DNA of 6,310 nt from Candidatus Woesearchaeota archaeon (GCA_014729145.1 WJKL01000073.1:1-6310); one strand, 5' to 3'; positions 1 to 6,014 are shown, counted from the stretch's first letter. The notes: generated from the letters alone by a model not told the origin. A program made the numbers and translations.

Positions 1-1
1 T

Positions 2-949
2 AAAAGCACAGTTCCTGTAGGAACTGCAGATAAGGTCAAAAAGATCATCAAAGAAAACCAAAAAGGAAAAATTGAAGTTGATGTTGTTTCCAATCCTGAA
101 TTCTTAAAAGAAGGTTCAGCTATCAAAGATTTCCAAAATCCAGACAGGGTTGTTATAGGCTCGGATTCAGAAAAAGCAAAAAAAATAATGGAAAAACTCT
201 ATAATCCTTTGGCAAGAGCGAACAGGCCAATACTTTTTACTGATATTAAAAGCGCAGAGCTTATCAAATATGCATCTAATGCAATGCTTGCGACAAGAAT
301 CTCTTTTATGAATGAACTTTCCCACCTGTCAGAAAAAGTAGGTGCAGACATCAAAAAAGTAGCTCAGGGAATGGGATTAGATAATCGCATAGGTCCAAGA
401 TTCCTTCAGGCAGGTATTGGTTATGGAGGTTCCTGCTTTCCAAAAGATGTCCAGGCTTTGATACAGACAATCAAAAAACACAAATGCGATGCAAAAATAT
501 TGGAATCTGTTGAAGAAGTGAACCAAAAACAAAAATTATCACTGCTTCCTAAATTAAAGTCCTTGATCCCAAAATTAAAGGATAAGACAATCGCTGTTTG
601 GGGCCTTGCCTTTAAGCCAAAGACAGACGATATAAGGGAAGCCCCAGCAATACAATTGATACAGGAGCTGCAGAAGCAGGGAGCCAAAATAAAAGCTTTT
701 GACCCTGTTGCTCAGAAAAATTCCAAAAAATATCTAAAAAACATTGAATATGCTGAAAACCCCTATAAAGCAATAGAAAATGCTGATGCTTTGTTGATAG
801 CCACCGAATGGGATGAGTTCAGGGAATTAGACAAGGAAAAGATAAAATCACTGTTAAAAACTCCTTATATTATAGACGGAAGAAATATTTGGGAACCGCA
901 GGACATGAAAAATCTTGGTTTTAATTATGTTGGCGTAGGAAGACAATAA
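2..949 (+). CDS. UDP-glucose 6-dehydrogenase, C-terminal 315 codons (5' end outside window)
   Basis: The enzyme oxidises UDP-glucose to UDP-glucuronate with two NAD+, in the cytoplasm. The reading frame is open from base 2, well before the first ATG at 188. The residues before that ATG are clearly family sequence (STVPVGT, NPEFLKEG, PDRVVIG), so the ATG at 188 is internal and the gene enters from the left. Numbering visible residues, the substrate-binding Lys is K89 (AELIKYASNA), the catalytic Cys is C145 in GYGGSCFPKD (codon 434-436), and the C-terminal UDP-binding domain has GLAFKPKTDDIREAP from about residue 201. Family members are about 430-450 residues, so roughly 120 residues, the NAD-binding Rossmann half, are missing. 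GDP-mannose and UDP-ManNAc dehydrogenases share this fold; the motifs fit the UDP-glucose type best, but substrate is not proven. It lies 53 bases before a nucleotidyltransferase that may supply its substrate. Confidence 0.93.
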   Translation, partial: KSTVPVGTADKVKKIIKENQKGKIEVDVVSNPEFLKEGSAIKDFQNPDRVVIGSDSEKAKKIMEKLYNPLARANRPILFTDIKSAELIKYASNAMLATRISFMNELSHLSEKVGADIKKVAQGMGLDNRIGPRFLQAGIGYGGSCFPKDVQALIQTIKKHKCDAKILESVEEVNQKQKLSLLPKLKSLIPKLKDKTIAVWGLAFKPKTDDIREAPAIQLIQELQKQGAKIKAFDPVAQKNSKKYLKNIEYAENPYKAIENADALLIATEWDEFRELDKEKIKSLLKTPYIIDGRNIWEPQDMKNLGFNYVGVGRQ

Positions 950-972
950 AAATATCAAAATTAAGAATAACC

Positions 973-980
973 TTTATAAA
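973..980 (+). promoter_or_regulatory. Archaeal TATA box for the nucleotidyltransferase gene
   Basis: TTTATAAA is centred about 26 bases before the ATG at 1003. In archaea transcription starts about 25 bases after the box centre, so the mRNA would begin at or within a few bases of the ATG. The bases between box and ATG contain no GGAG or GGTG, which fits leaderless translation. No T-rich terminator is visible between the dehydrogenase stop (949) and the box, so read-through from upstream is also possible. Confidence 0.7.
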
Positions 981-1002
981 TTAAAACAAATAGAATATTT
1001 AT

Positions 1003-1740
1003 ATGAAAGCATTGATATTAGCAGCAGGATATGCAACAAGACTTTATCCATTAACATTAAATCAGCCAAAGCCACTGCTTAAAGTAGGCGGAAAGCCAAT
1101 AGTAGAATATATAATCAACAAATTAGAAGAAATAGAGCAGTTAGATACTATCTATATTGTGACCAACAATAAATTCTATTCACATTTTACAGAGTGGAGC
1201 AATAATTATAGAAGTAAGATCCCCATAAAGATTGTCAATGACGGAACTTTGACAAACGAAGACAGACTCGGAGCTGTTGGAGATATGGCACATGTTGTTG
1301 ATAAAGAAAATATTGATGATGATTTGGTTGTAATTGCAGGAGATAACTTGTTTGAATTCTCCTTAAAACCTATGATAAATCTATTCAACAAGACAAAATC
1401 ATCTGTTGTTGCAGGAAGAAAAGCAACAAAACAAGAGATAGCAGGAACCTACGGCAACATAATCTTAGATAATAACAATAAAGTGATAAACTTTGAAGAA
1501 AAGCCTGAAGAACCAAAATCAGACATAGCTTCAACTGCTTTATATTCCTTTAACAAAGAAGCACTGCAGCACTTAAAAACATGCATTGAAGAGCAGGGCA
1601 AGCCAGACAATTCAGGAGATTTTATAAAATACCTTTCACAAAAATCCGATGTTTATTCTCACATACTTGAAGAAGACTGGTTTGATATAGGAAACAAAGA
1701 ACAGCTGAAAGAAGCCAATAAAAAATACAATTCAGTCTAA
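1003..1740 (+). CDS. Sugar-1-phosphate nucleotidyltransferase (NTP_transferase family)
   Basis: This 245-residue cytoplasmic enzyme should join a sugar 1-phosphate to a nucleoside triphosphate, giving an NDP-sugar and pyrophosphate. The N-terminus shows the nucleotide-binding signature LAAGYATRLYPLT (residues 6-18), followed by QPKPLL (21-26) and VGGKPI (28-33). AGDN (112-115) carries D114, the expected Mg-binding Asp. NDGTLTNEDRLGAVGDM (79-95), NFEEKPEEPKS (163-173) and WFDIGNKEQL (226-235) match the compact subfamily annotated as RmlA- or GalU-like. Length is that of the catalytic domain alone; there is no left-handed beta-helix acetyltransferase domain as in GlmU. Whether it uses UTP or dTTP, and which sugar, cannot be read from the sequence. 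Its neighbours all suit UDP-glucose. The start follows a TATA box at leaderless distance. The last three codons overlap the convergent gene on the other strand. Confidence 0.88.
   Translation: MKALILAAGYATRLYPLTLNQPKPLLKVGGKPIVEYIINKLEEIEQLDTIYIVTNNKFYSHFTEWSNNYRSKIPIKIVNDGTLTNEDRLGAVGDMAHVVDKENIDDDLVVIAGDNLFEFSLKPMINLFNKTKSSVVAGRKATKQEIAGTYGNIILDNNNKVINFEEKPEEPKSDIASTALYSFNKEALQHLKTCIEEQGKPDNSGDFIKYLSQKSDVYSHILEEDWFDIGNKEQLKEANKKYNSV
1720..1725 (-). terminator. Possible U-tract terminator of the - strand operon
   Basis: Read on the - strand, a run of six T begins 7 bases after the last gene's stop codon (TGA at 1734-1732), within TATTTTTTATTGG. Archaeal intrinsic termination needs little more than a U-tract, so this is a reasonable end for the operon. 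It lies inside the coding sequence of the convergent nucleotidyltransferase, as it must, since there is no spacer between the two genes. The AAT-AAA-AAA codons there could equally be ordinary coding sequence. Confidence 0.3.
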
Positions 1741-1956
1741 ATATCCTAATCCTCTTAATCTTTCTTTTACCTTTTCTTCATCTTCTTCAGAATAAACTTC
1801 TTCTTTTTCATCTTCTTCATCATTTTCATTCTCCAGCCTCTCTACAACCTGCTTTAGAATATATTCTACATATTCCTGTACATTCTTGAATTCATCTGAA
1901 GAATCTACTCTTTTCTGAAGTTTTTCTGTGATTTTGTTTGGTATTTCTATTTTCAT
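1732..1956 (-). CDS. Small ribbon-helix-helix-like protein with acidic linker and LGYLD tail
   Basis: This is a 74-residue protein of unproven function. Residues 1-40 begin with a short strand (MKIEIP) followed by two predicted amphipathic helices (NKITEKLQKRV and NVQEYVEYILKQVVERL), a layout like the ribbon-helix-helix fold of CopG/Arc DNA-binding proteins. Residues 42-61 are almost all Glu, Asp, Asn and Lys. The end is KVKERLRGLGYLD; from memory, similar ERLRxLGYL ends occur at the C-terminus of sulfatases and type I phosphodiesterases. The basic face expected of a DNA binder is weak, so a protein-binding role is equally possible. It is last in the operon, its ATG shares an ATGA with the epimerase stop, and an AGGTGA ribosome site sits 6 bases before the start. 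Real coding is supported by this site and by the recognisable tail. The 3' end overlaps the convergent gene by 9 bases. Confidence 0.72.
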   Translation of the reverse strand: MKIEIPNKITEKLQKRVDSSDEFKNVQEYVEYILKQVVERLENENDEEDEKEEVYSEEDEEKVKERLRGLGYLD

Positions 1957-2915
1957 TTAAATTCACCTTTGTTTTCTATAAACCATTTTATTGTTTTATC
2001 AATCCCTTCTGTTAAATCCACCTTTGGCCCATAATTTAATAAACTTTTCGCTTTAGAAATATCTGCATAATTTCTTAAAATTTCACCTTTTCTAGCTTTA
2101 ACATATTTTGGATTTTTGACATTGATTTTTTGTTCCTCTAAACTCTTTTTTAAAATTTTAAATAATTCATTAACAGACGTTTCTTTTCCTGTTGCTATTT
2201 GAAGTAATTCAAATTTATTCTCTAAATTTTCAGTTAAAGCTAGATATATAGCATTACATATATCTTTTACATAAATAAAATCTCTGGTTTGGTTGCCATC
2301 CCCATATATTGTAACTTGATCATTGTCTAAAGTTTCTTTAATAAATTTTGGTATAACACTGCCTTTTTCATAACTTCTGGGCCCATAAACATTTGAAAAC
2401 CTCAGAGCTACCACATTTAAATCATAAGAACTTGAAAAAGCACTGCAATAGCCTTCTCCTGCTAATTTACTTGCACCATAAGGAGACAAAGGTTTTGGAA
2501 CTTTTTTTTCATTTAAAGGCATTTTTTGTTCCCCTAAGGGAGCTGCAGAAGAAGCTTGTATGATTCTTTTAATCCCGCCTTCAGCACCAGACTGCAAAAC
2601 ATTAATCAAACCTTTAATATTAATTTCAGCATCCAATTGAGGATCTTCTATAGAACTAATCACTCCTGCCTGAGCAGCAAGATTCACAACAAAATCACAA
2701 TTATCTATAGCTTCTATAATGTCTTCTTTTTTCCTTATATCTCCCTCAAAAAAATTACACCTATTATCAAATTCATTTATATTTTCAAGATCTTTAATAT
2801 CACCATTGCTTAGATTATCTAGGATATTTATCTGCCAGTCTGTTTTTTGAATCAAAAACTCTACTAAATTTGATCCTATAAATCCACATCCGCCAGTTAT
2901 TAATATTTTAGTCAT
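1953..2915 (-). CDS. NAD-dependent nucleotide-sugar epimerase/dehydratase (UDP-glucose 4-epimerase-like)
   Basis: This is a 320-residue extended short-chain dehydrogenase acting on a nucleotide sugar in the cytoplasm, probably as a 4-epimerase. With the start used here, the NAD-binding motif is GGCGFIG (residues 8-14, GxxGxxG), the acidic residue after strand 2 is in ILDNLSNG, and the catalytic set is S122/S123 (QASSAAPLG) with Y146 and K150 in YGASK. RFSNVYGPR and GDGNQTRDFIYVKD are typical substrate-side motifs of GalE/WbpP-type enzymes. Full family length. I chose ATG at 2915, not the in-frame TTG at 2921, because MTKILITGG is the standard beginning and TTG adds only two residues with no better ribosome site. 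The start overlaps the thioredoxin stop by 8 bases (ATGACTAA) and lacks an SD, suggesting coupled translation. The substrate (UDP-glucose, UDP-GlcNAc or UDP-glucuronate) is undetermined. Confidence 0.88.
   Translation of the reverse strand: MTKILITGGCGFIGSNLVEFLIQKTDWQINILDNLSNGDIKDLENINEFDNRCNFFEGDIRKKEDIIEAIDNCDFVVNLAAQAGVISSIEDPQLDAEINIKGLINVLQSGAEGGIKRIIQASSAAPLGEQKMPLNEKKVPKPLSPYGASKLAGEGYCSAFSSSYDLNVVALRFSNVYGPRSYEKGSVIPKFIKETLDNDQVTIYGDGNQTRDFIYVKDICNAIYLALTENLENKFELLQIATGKETSVNELFKILKKSLEEQKINVKNPKYVKARKGEILRNYADISKAKSLLNYGPKVDLTEGIDKTIKWFIENKGEFK
1963..1968 (-). promoter_or_regulatory. Shine-Dalgarno site AGGTGA of the small RHH-like gene
   Basis: On the - strand, AAAGGTGA lies 6 bases before the ATG at 1956 and matches the archaeal anti-SD (16S end ...AUCACCUCC). 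It lies inside the last codons of the epimerase gene. It fixes the start of the 74-residue protein and argues that this short reading frame is a real gene. Confidence 0.72.
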
Positions 2916-3207
2916 TTTCAAACATAGCTAATATCTGATTTTTTGACTGTGCACCTATTGCTCTTTTTATTTCCTTGCCTTCTTTGAAAAGGATGAATGT
3001 CGGAGAACCCAGGATATTGCATTTTGCAGTCGCTCTCGGGTTCCTGTCTATATTCATCTTTTTTATCTCGTAGTTTATATCTTCTGCTATCTCTCTCAGT
3101 AAAACTTCAGATCTTTTACAAACAGGGCACCAAGATCCCCAAAACATAACAAGAACAGGTTCTTTTGAAGTTATAACTTCATTAAATTCTTTATCACTAA
3201 TTTCCAT
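2908..3207 (-). CDS. Thioredoxin-like protein, CPVC active site
   Basis: This is a 99-residue single-domain thioredoxin that reduces or exchanges disulfides in the cytoplasm; no signal peptide or membrane segment is present. The active site is W26-C27-P28-V29-C30, preceded by VLVMFWGSW. The cis-proline is P69 in GSPTFILFKEGKE, and NIDRNP (52-57) matches the usual VDxNP strand end. CPVC differs from the CGPC of standard thioredoxins and is closer to archaeal glutaredoxin- or PDO-like proteins. There is an extra Cys, C63. The gene begins inside the last codons of the sulfoquinovose synthase gene (11-base overlap), with only a weak AAGGA site about 11 bases upstream. A redox protein locked by overlaps between two sugar-nucleotide enzymes suggests a partner role, possibly in supplying reduced sulfur or keeping the Cys-rich extension of its neighbour reduced. 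That role is inference. Confidence 0.9.
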   Translation of the reverse strand: MEISDKEFNEVITSKEPVLVMFWGSWCPVCKRSEVLLREIAEDINYEIKKMNIDRNPRATAKCNILGSPTFILFKEGKEIKRAIGAQSKNQILAMFEND

Positions 3208-4774
3208 TTTCTTTAATTCCTTTTAATTCTTTGTCATTTCCATGGATTGTATCAAGCTGTTGTTTTAATTCAAGCTTGAATTTCTTAGTTCCGGGTTCAT
3301 ATTCATCTAATTTATCCATTTCTAACTTATCTCCATTCCATCTTGTCTTTGGTAAAACAACATGCTTTTTTTCTTCTAATCTTTTTTTAACTTCAGGATT
3401 TGTAAGAACTTTAAACATCCTTCTGACCTCTTCTTTTAACCTAATCTTAGGGTCCAATCCAAATTCACCTTCTAGTTTTTTTGATACAACTTCCATTGGA
3501 TGTTTATCAGGCTCTACTCTTGGATTTTCAAGTCTTTGTATTTTAACATCAATACCAAACTCCTTCCCAACTTCTGCAACAGCTTCTGCTAAATCTACAA
3601 TCCTGTAAACTGCAGAAACCTGATTAACAACATCATACTGTCCTGGTTCTGGTGGAGATATGATAAGCCTAATCATACATTGCATAGCGTCTTCTAATCC
3701 AATAAATCCCCTTATCTGCTCCCCTTTACCATAAATAGTTAAGGGAATTCCCAGTACAGCCTGGGCAACAAATCTATTTATCACTGTTCCAAACCATTCA
3801 TCAAAATCAAATCTTGTTCTTAACCTTTTGTCCTCAGCCATTTCTTTTGTATGCACCCCATAGATTACTCCTTGCATAATATCATAGCTTCTCAGCCACC
3901 AATATCTGCATGCTTCATAAACATTATATGTATCTTGCACTTTTCCAACATGATAGAAACTTCCTGGATTTCTTGGAGTCATCTCTCCACCCATACTCCA
4001 TTCTCTTCCATCCCATTGCAGAACAGCATCTGCAGGAAACATACCTTCAAAAATAGGCCTCCCAGTTAAAGGGGCGCCATATTCTCCCATTGTCCCCAAT
4101 TTAACCATTGAGCTTTCAGGAACAATGTCTTTCATAGCAAATAAAACCCCTAGAGAGCCTAAAGTATTATTATCCTGAACTTTAAGTGCATGATTGCAAT
4201 CAACCATGCTATATGGGGCAGAAGGTATTTCAGCATAATGCACTATAGATTCTGGCTTGAATTCTTCCATAAATTCTCTAAGTTTATCTAGCTCGGTTCT
4301 TATATCTATTTTTCTAAATTCAATATTAGTTCCTAAAATTTCTTTTGCAGATTGAAGTCTTTGTGTCATTCTTTGGATAGGTACAGCAGTATGACTTCCT
4401 TTTTCCATAACCATATCCCTTCTCCAGTAATTATCTACTCCCGCAACCTTGAATCCAAGTTTTGAAAGTTTTAAGGCTAATGGCCATCCTAAATAACCAT
4501 CTATACCTAGAATCATAACCCTCATCTCTTTAAGCATATAACCATATTTAGTTTCAATCCATTCAGGACACTGTTCAAAAGTAATATTGGGTTCAAAATG
4601 TCCAAGTTCAGGCCTTCTTGCACATTCTATTACCATGTTAAGATTAGGGTTTTCTTCAACTTTCTTTTTTATTTCTTCTTTTGATTGTCCGCACGCTCTA
4701 AAATCAACATTTCCTTTTAATATAGCAGCAGGACAATTCCAGCATGTTTTATCACAATTATGTCTTTTATTCAT
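3197..4774 (-). CDS. UDP-sulfoquinovose synthase (SQD1/Agl3-like) with Cys-rich N-terminal extension
   Basis: The core should convert UDP-glucose plus sulfite to UDP-sulfoquinovose in the cytoplasm, using tightly bound NAD. Residues 84 to about 480 follow plant SQD1 and archaeal Agl3: GIDGYLG (90-96, NAD binding), VDNYWRR (113-119), SAPYSM (185-190), KLGTMGEYG (225-233) with catalytic T228, SFYHVGK (272-278) with Y274 and K278, then QGVIYGV, NRF, YGKGEQIRGFI and VLPKTRW. Total length is 525 residues; SQD1-type enzymes lack the first 83 residues seen here, which hold C7, C11, C14, C28, C51 and C69, and the last 45 or so residues are also extra. A GGAGG site 9 bases before the ATG at 4774 supports the long form; the internal ATG at 4525 (MRVMILG) has no good site. 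The start overlaps the phosphodiesterase stop by 8 bases. A related NDP-sugar enzyme with changed specificity cannot be excluded. Confidence 0.87.
   Translation of the reverse strand: MNKRHNCDKTCWNCPAAILKGNVDFRACGQSKEEIKKKVEENPNLNMVIECARRPELGHFEPNITFEQCPEWIETKYGYMLKEMRVMILGIDGYLGWPLALKLSKLGFKVAGVDNYWRRDMVMEKGSHTAVPIQRMTQRLQSAKEILGTNIEFRKIDIRTELDKLREFMEEFKPESIVHYAEIPSAPYSMVDCNHALKVQDNNTLGSLGVLFAMKDIVPESSMVKLGTMGEYGAPLTGRPIFEGMFPADAVLQWDGREWSMGGEMTPRNPGSFYHVGKVQDTYNVYEACRYWWLRSYDIMQGVIYGVHTKEMAEDKRLRTRFDFDEWFGTVINRFVAQAVLGIPLTIYGKGEQIRGFIGLEDAMQCMIRLIISPPEPGQYDVVNQVSAVYRIVDLAEAVAEVGKEFGIDVKIQRLENPRVEPDKHPMEVVSKKLEGEFGLDPKIRLKEEVRRMFKVLTNPEVKKRLEEKKHVVLPKTRWNGDKLEMDKLDEYEPGTKKFKLELKQQLDTIHGNDKELKGIKENGN
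4526..4774 (-). other. Cys-rich N-terminal extension of the sulfoquinovose synthase (residues 1-83)
   Basis: This part of the protein precedes the Rossmann domain and matches no family I recognise. It has CDKTCWNC (C7, C11, C14), RACG (C28), ECARRPELGHFEP (C51) and FEQCPEW (C69). The pattern of six Cys within 63 residues, with Trp and Arg beside several of them, suggests a zinc or iron-sulfur site or a redox-active or persulfide-carrying module. It has no signal peptide or membrane helix. It is in one unbroken frame with the enzyme core. Confidence 0.7.
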
Positions 4775-6014
4775 TTTTTAATTCCTCCATTATTTTCAAA
4801 ATATCTTCAACACAGGGTATTTTAGGGATTTTGTTTTCGTCTGCATTTACAAACAAGAATCCCTCAGGATTATGTTTTCCTGTAAACATTCCTTTTTCAA
4901 ATATTTTTTCCCTGTTAAGTTTTGATTTTAAGTCAAATCCTTCATTTGCCTCTAAAACAAGATCAGGAGCATTTTTAATATAATTTCCATGATAAATCTC
5001 TTCTTTTTTATAAATCTTTTTTATAACTTTTTTTCCATTATATTCTAGACTCTCAAAAGAATTTTTCAGATCATCAACAACTTTTTCTGTATCTTCAACA
5101 TTTCCATTCGGATATTTTCCCTTTATATTTAAAAAAATTCTTGCAGGATCTAAAGAAAATGCTTTTGTTTCTTTAGTGATCATGGCATAATTCTTTTTTT
5201 CTTTGTCCAGCACTAGAAATCCCTCATTTTCCAAAAAAGTGTTGATATTGACCTCAACATTTAATTTTTCAAAACCATGATCTGAAAGCATGATCAGATT
5301 ATATTTATCCATATCTATTTTTCCAATATATTCATCAATCTTTCTGAAATAATTCAAAAAATATTCATGATATTTGTGATTTTCATTTTTATAAGCATCC
5401 CAAAGAAAATGCATAAGTCTGTCTGATCCAGTAAAAACAAGCATAAATGTCCCCCAATCTGCCTCATTCCAGAAAAAATCTGCAGTTTTTATCCTTGCAT
5501 CCAGAACTTTGAAAAGCTCTTCTACAAACAAATCAATATTTTTATGCGCTTTATTTGAATCAACATCTATTTGGTAGTTAAATTTTTCTAACTTTGGAAT
5601 AATCACATTTGGATAAACAGCCTTCTTCATATCCAAAGCCACAAATCCAGATATTAAAACACCTTTTAATTCTTCAGCAGGATATGTCTGCGGAACATTC
5701 AAAATAATATATCTTTGATCATCTTTTTTCCAAAAAGGTTTTTCTTTGATGTTCATAAAATTTGGAAAAGAAAGTGAATAAGTATTAGGTATCATATCTA
5801 CAAATCCGAAAATTCCATGCTCTCCTGGATTCTTTCCAGTTATTACAGAAGTCCAGGAAATAGAAGATATTTCAGGGATGCTTGATTTGAGTTTTTTAAA
5901 TGATCCTCTTTCTCTTATTTTTTTAAAATTGGGCATAATTCCGCTGTCACTCAAATCTTTCATTAGTTTATAGGGTGCTCCATCGATACCCATAATAACT
6001 GTTTTTTTTGTCAT
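4767..6014 (-). CDS. Type I phosphodiesterase / nucleotide pyrophosphatase, alkaline phosphatase superfamily
   Basis: This is a 415-residue two-metal hydrolase that should cleave phosphodiester, pyrophosphate or sulfate ester bonds; the substrate is unknown. A full set of expected metal and catalytic residues can be placed: D11 (MGIDGAP), the nucleophile at S50 or S51 (PEISSISWTS, followed by ITGKNPGEHGIFGF), D198 and H202 (GSDRLMH), D245 and H246 (SDHGF) and H381 (GKHNPEG). There is no signal peptide or membrane segment, so it should act in the cytoplasm. Its end (EDILKIMEELKNE) lacks the LGYL-type tail seen in many relatives; such a tail occurs instead on the last gene of the same operon. 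It is the first gene of the operon, with a TATA box about 29 bases upstream and no SD. The company of NDP-sugar enzymes suggests an activated or phosphorylated sugar as substrate, but sulfatase or phosphoglycerate mutase-like activity is not excluded. Confidence 0.85.
   Translation of the reverse strand: MTKKTVIMGIDGAPYKLMKDLSDSGIMPNFKKIRERGSFKKLKSSIPEISSISWTSVITGKNPGEHGIFGFVDMIPNTYSLSFPNFMNIKEKPFWKKDDQRYIILNVPQTYPAEELKGVLISGFVALDMKKAVYPNVIIPKLEKFNYQIDVDSNKAHKNIDLFVEELFKVLDARIKTADFFWNEADWGTFMLVFTGSDRLMHFLWDAYKNENHKYHEYFLNYFRKIDEYIGKIDMDKYNLIMLSDHGFEKLNVEVNINTFLENEGFLVLDKEKKNYAMITKETKAFSLDPARIFLNIKGKYPNGNVEDTEKVVDDLKNSFESLEYNGKKVIKKIYKKEEIYHGNYIKNAPDLVLEANEGFDLKSKLNREKIFEKGMFTGKHNPEGFLFVNADENKIPKIPCVEDILKIMEELKNE
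4784..4788 (-). promoter_or_regulatory. Shine-Dalgarno site GGAGG of the sulfoquinovose synthase gene
   Basis: On the - strand, GGAGG lies 9 bases before the ATG at 4774, inside the final codons of the phosphodiesterase gene. It is the strongest ribosome binding site in the window and decides in favour of the long form of the protein that carries the Cys-rich extension. Confidence 0.75.

Larger units (their letters stand above)
1732..6014 (-). other. Five-gene overlapping operon for sulfoquinovose and related sugar metabolism
   Basis: The five - strand genes, in order phosphodiesterase, SQD1-like enzyme, thioredoxin, epimerase and small RHH-like protein, have no spacer at all. Their stop/start overlaps are 8 (ATGAATAA), 11, 8 (ATGACTAA) and 4 (ATGA) bases. 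One promoter is visible, at 6040-6047. Such tight packing implies one transcript of about 4.3 kb and coupled translation, and makes a shared pathway likely. Confidence 0.8.

Noticed and set aside
188..190. ATG at 188 as the start of a 253-residue protein.
   Set aside because: The frame is open to the left edge and the upstream codons encode conserved dehydrogenase motifs (STVPVGT, NPEFLKEG), so this Met is internal.
2556..2813. An open reading frame on the + strand opposite the epimerase, and similar ones opposite other genes (for example 3231-3608, 3851-4069, 4744-4983, and - strand 421-687 and 1206-1391).
   Set aside because: Their translations are low-complexity Phe/Ser/Ile-rich sequence typical of the antisense of Lys/Glu-rich genes, with no promoter, SD or recognisable motif, and they lie opposite well-supported genes.
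2916..2921. TTG at 2921 as start of the epimerase, giving two more residues.
   Set aside because: The ATG at 2915 gives the usual MTKILITGG beginning and neither position has an SD. ATG is preferred.
4733..4756. CDKTCWNC (C-x3-C-x2-C) at the start of the sulfoquinovose synthase resembles the radical SAM cluster motif.
   Set aside because: Only about 70 residues separate it from the Rossmann domain, too few for a radical SAM barrel, and no GGE-like or other SAM-binding motif follows. A small metal or redox site is more likely.
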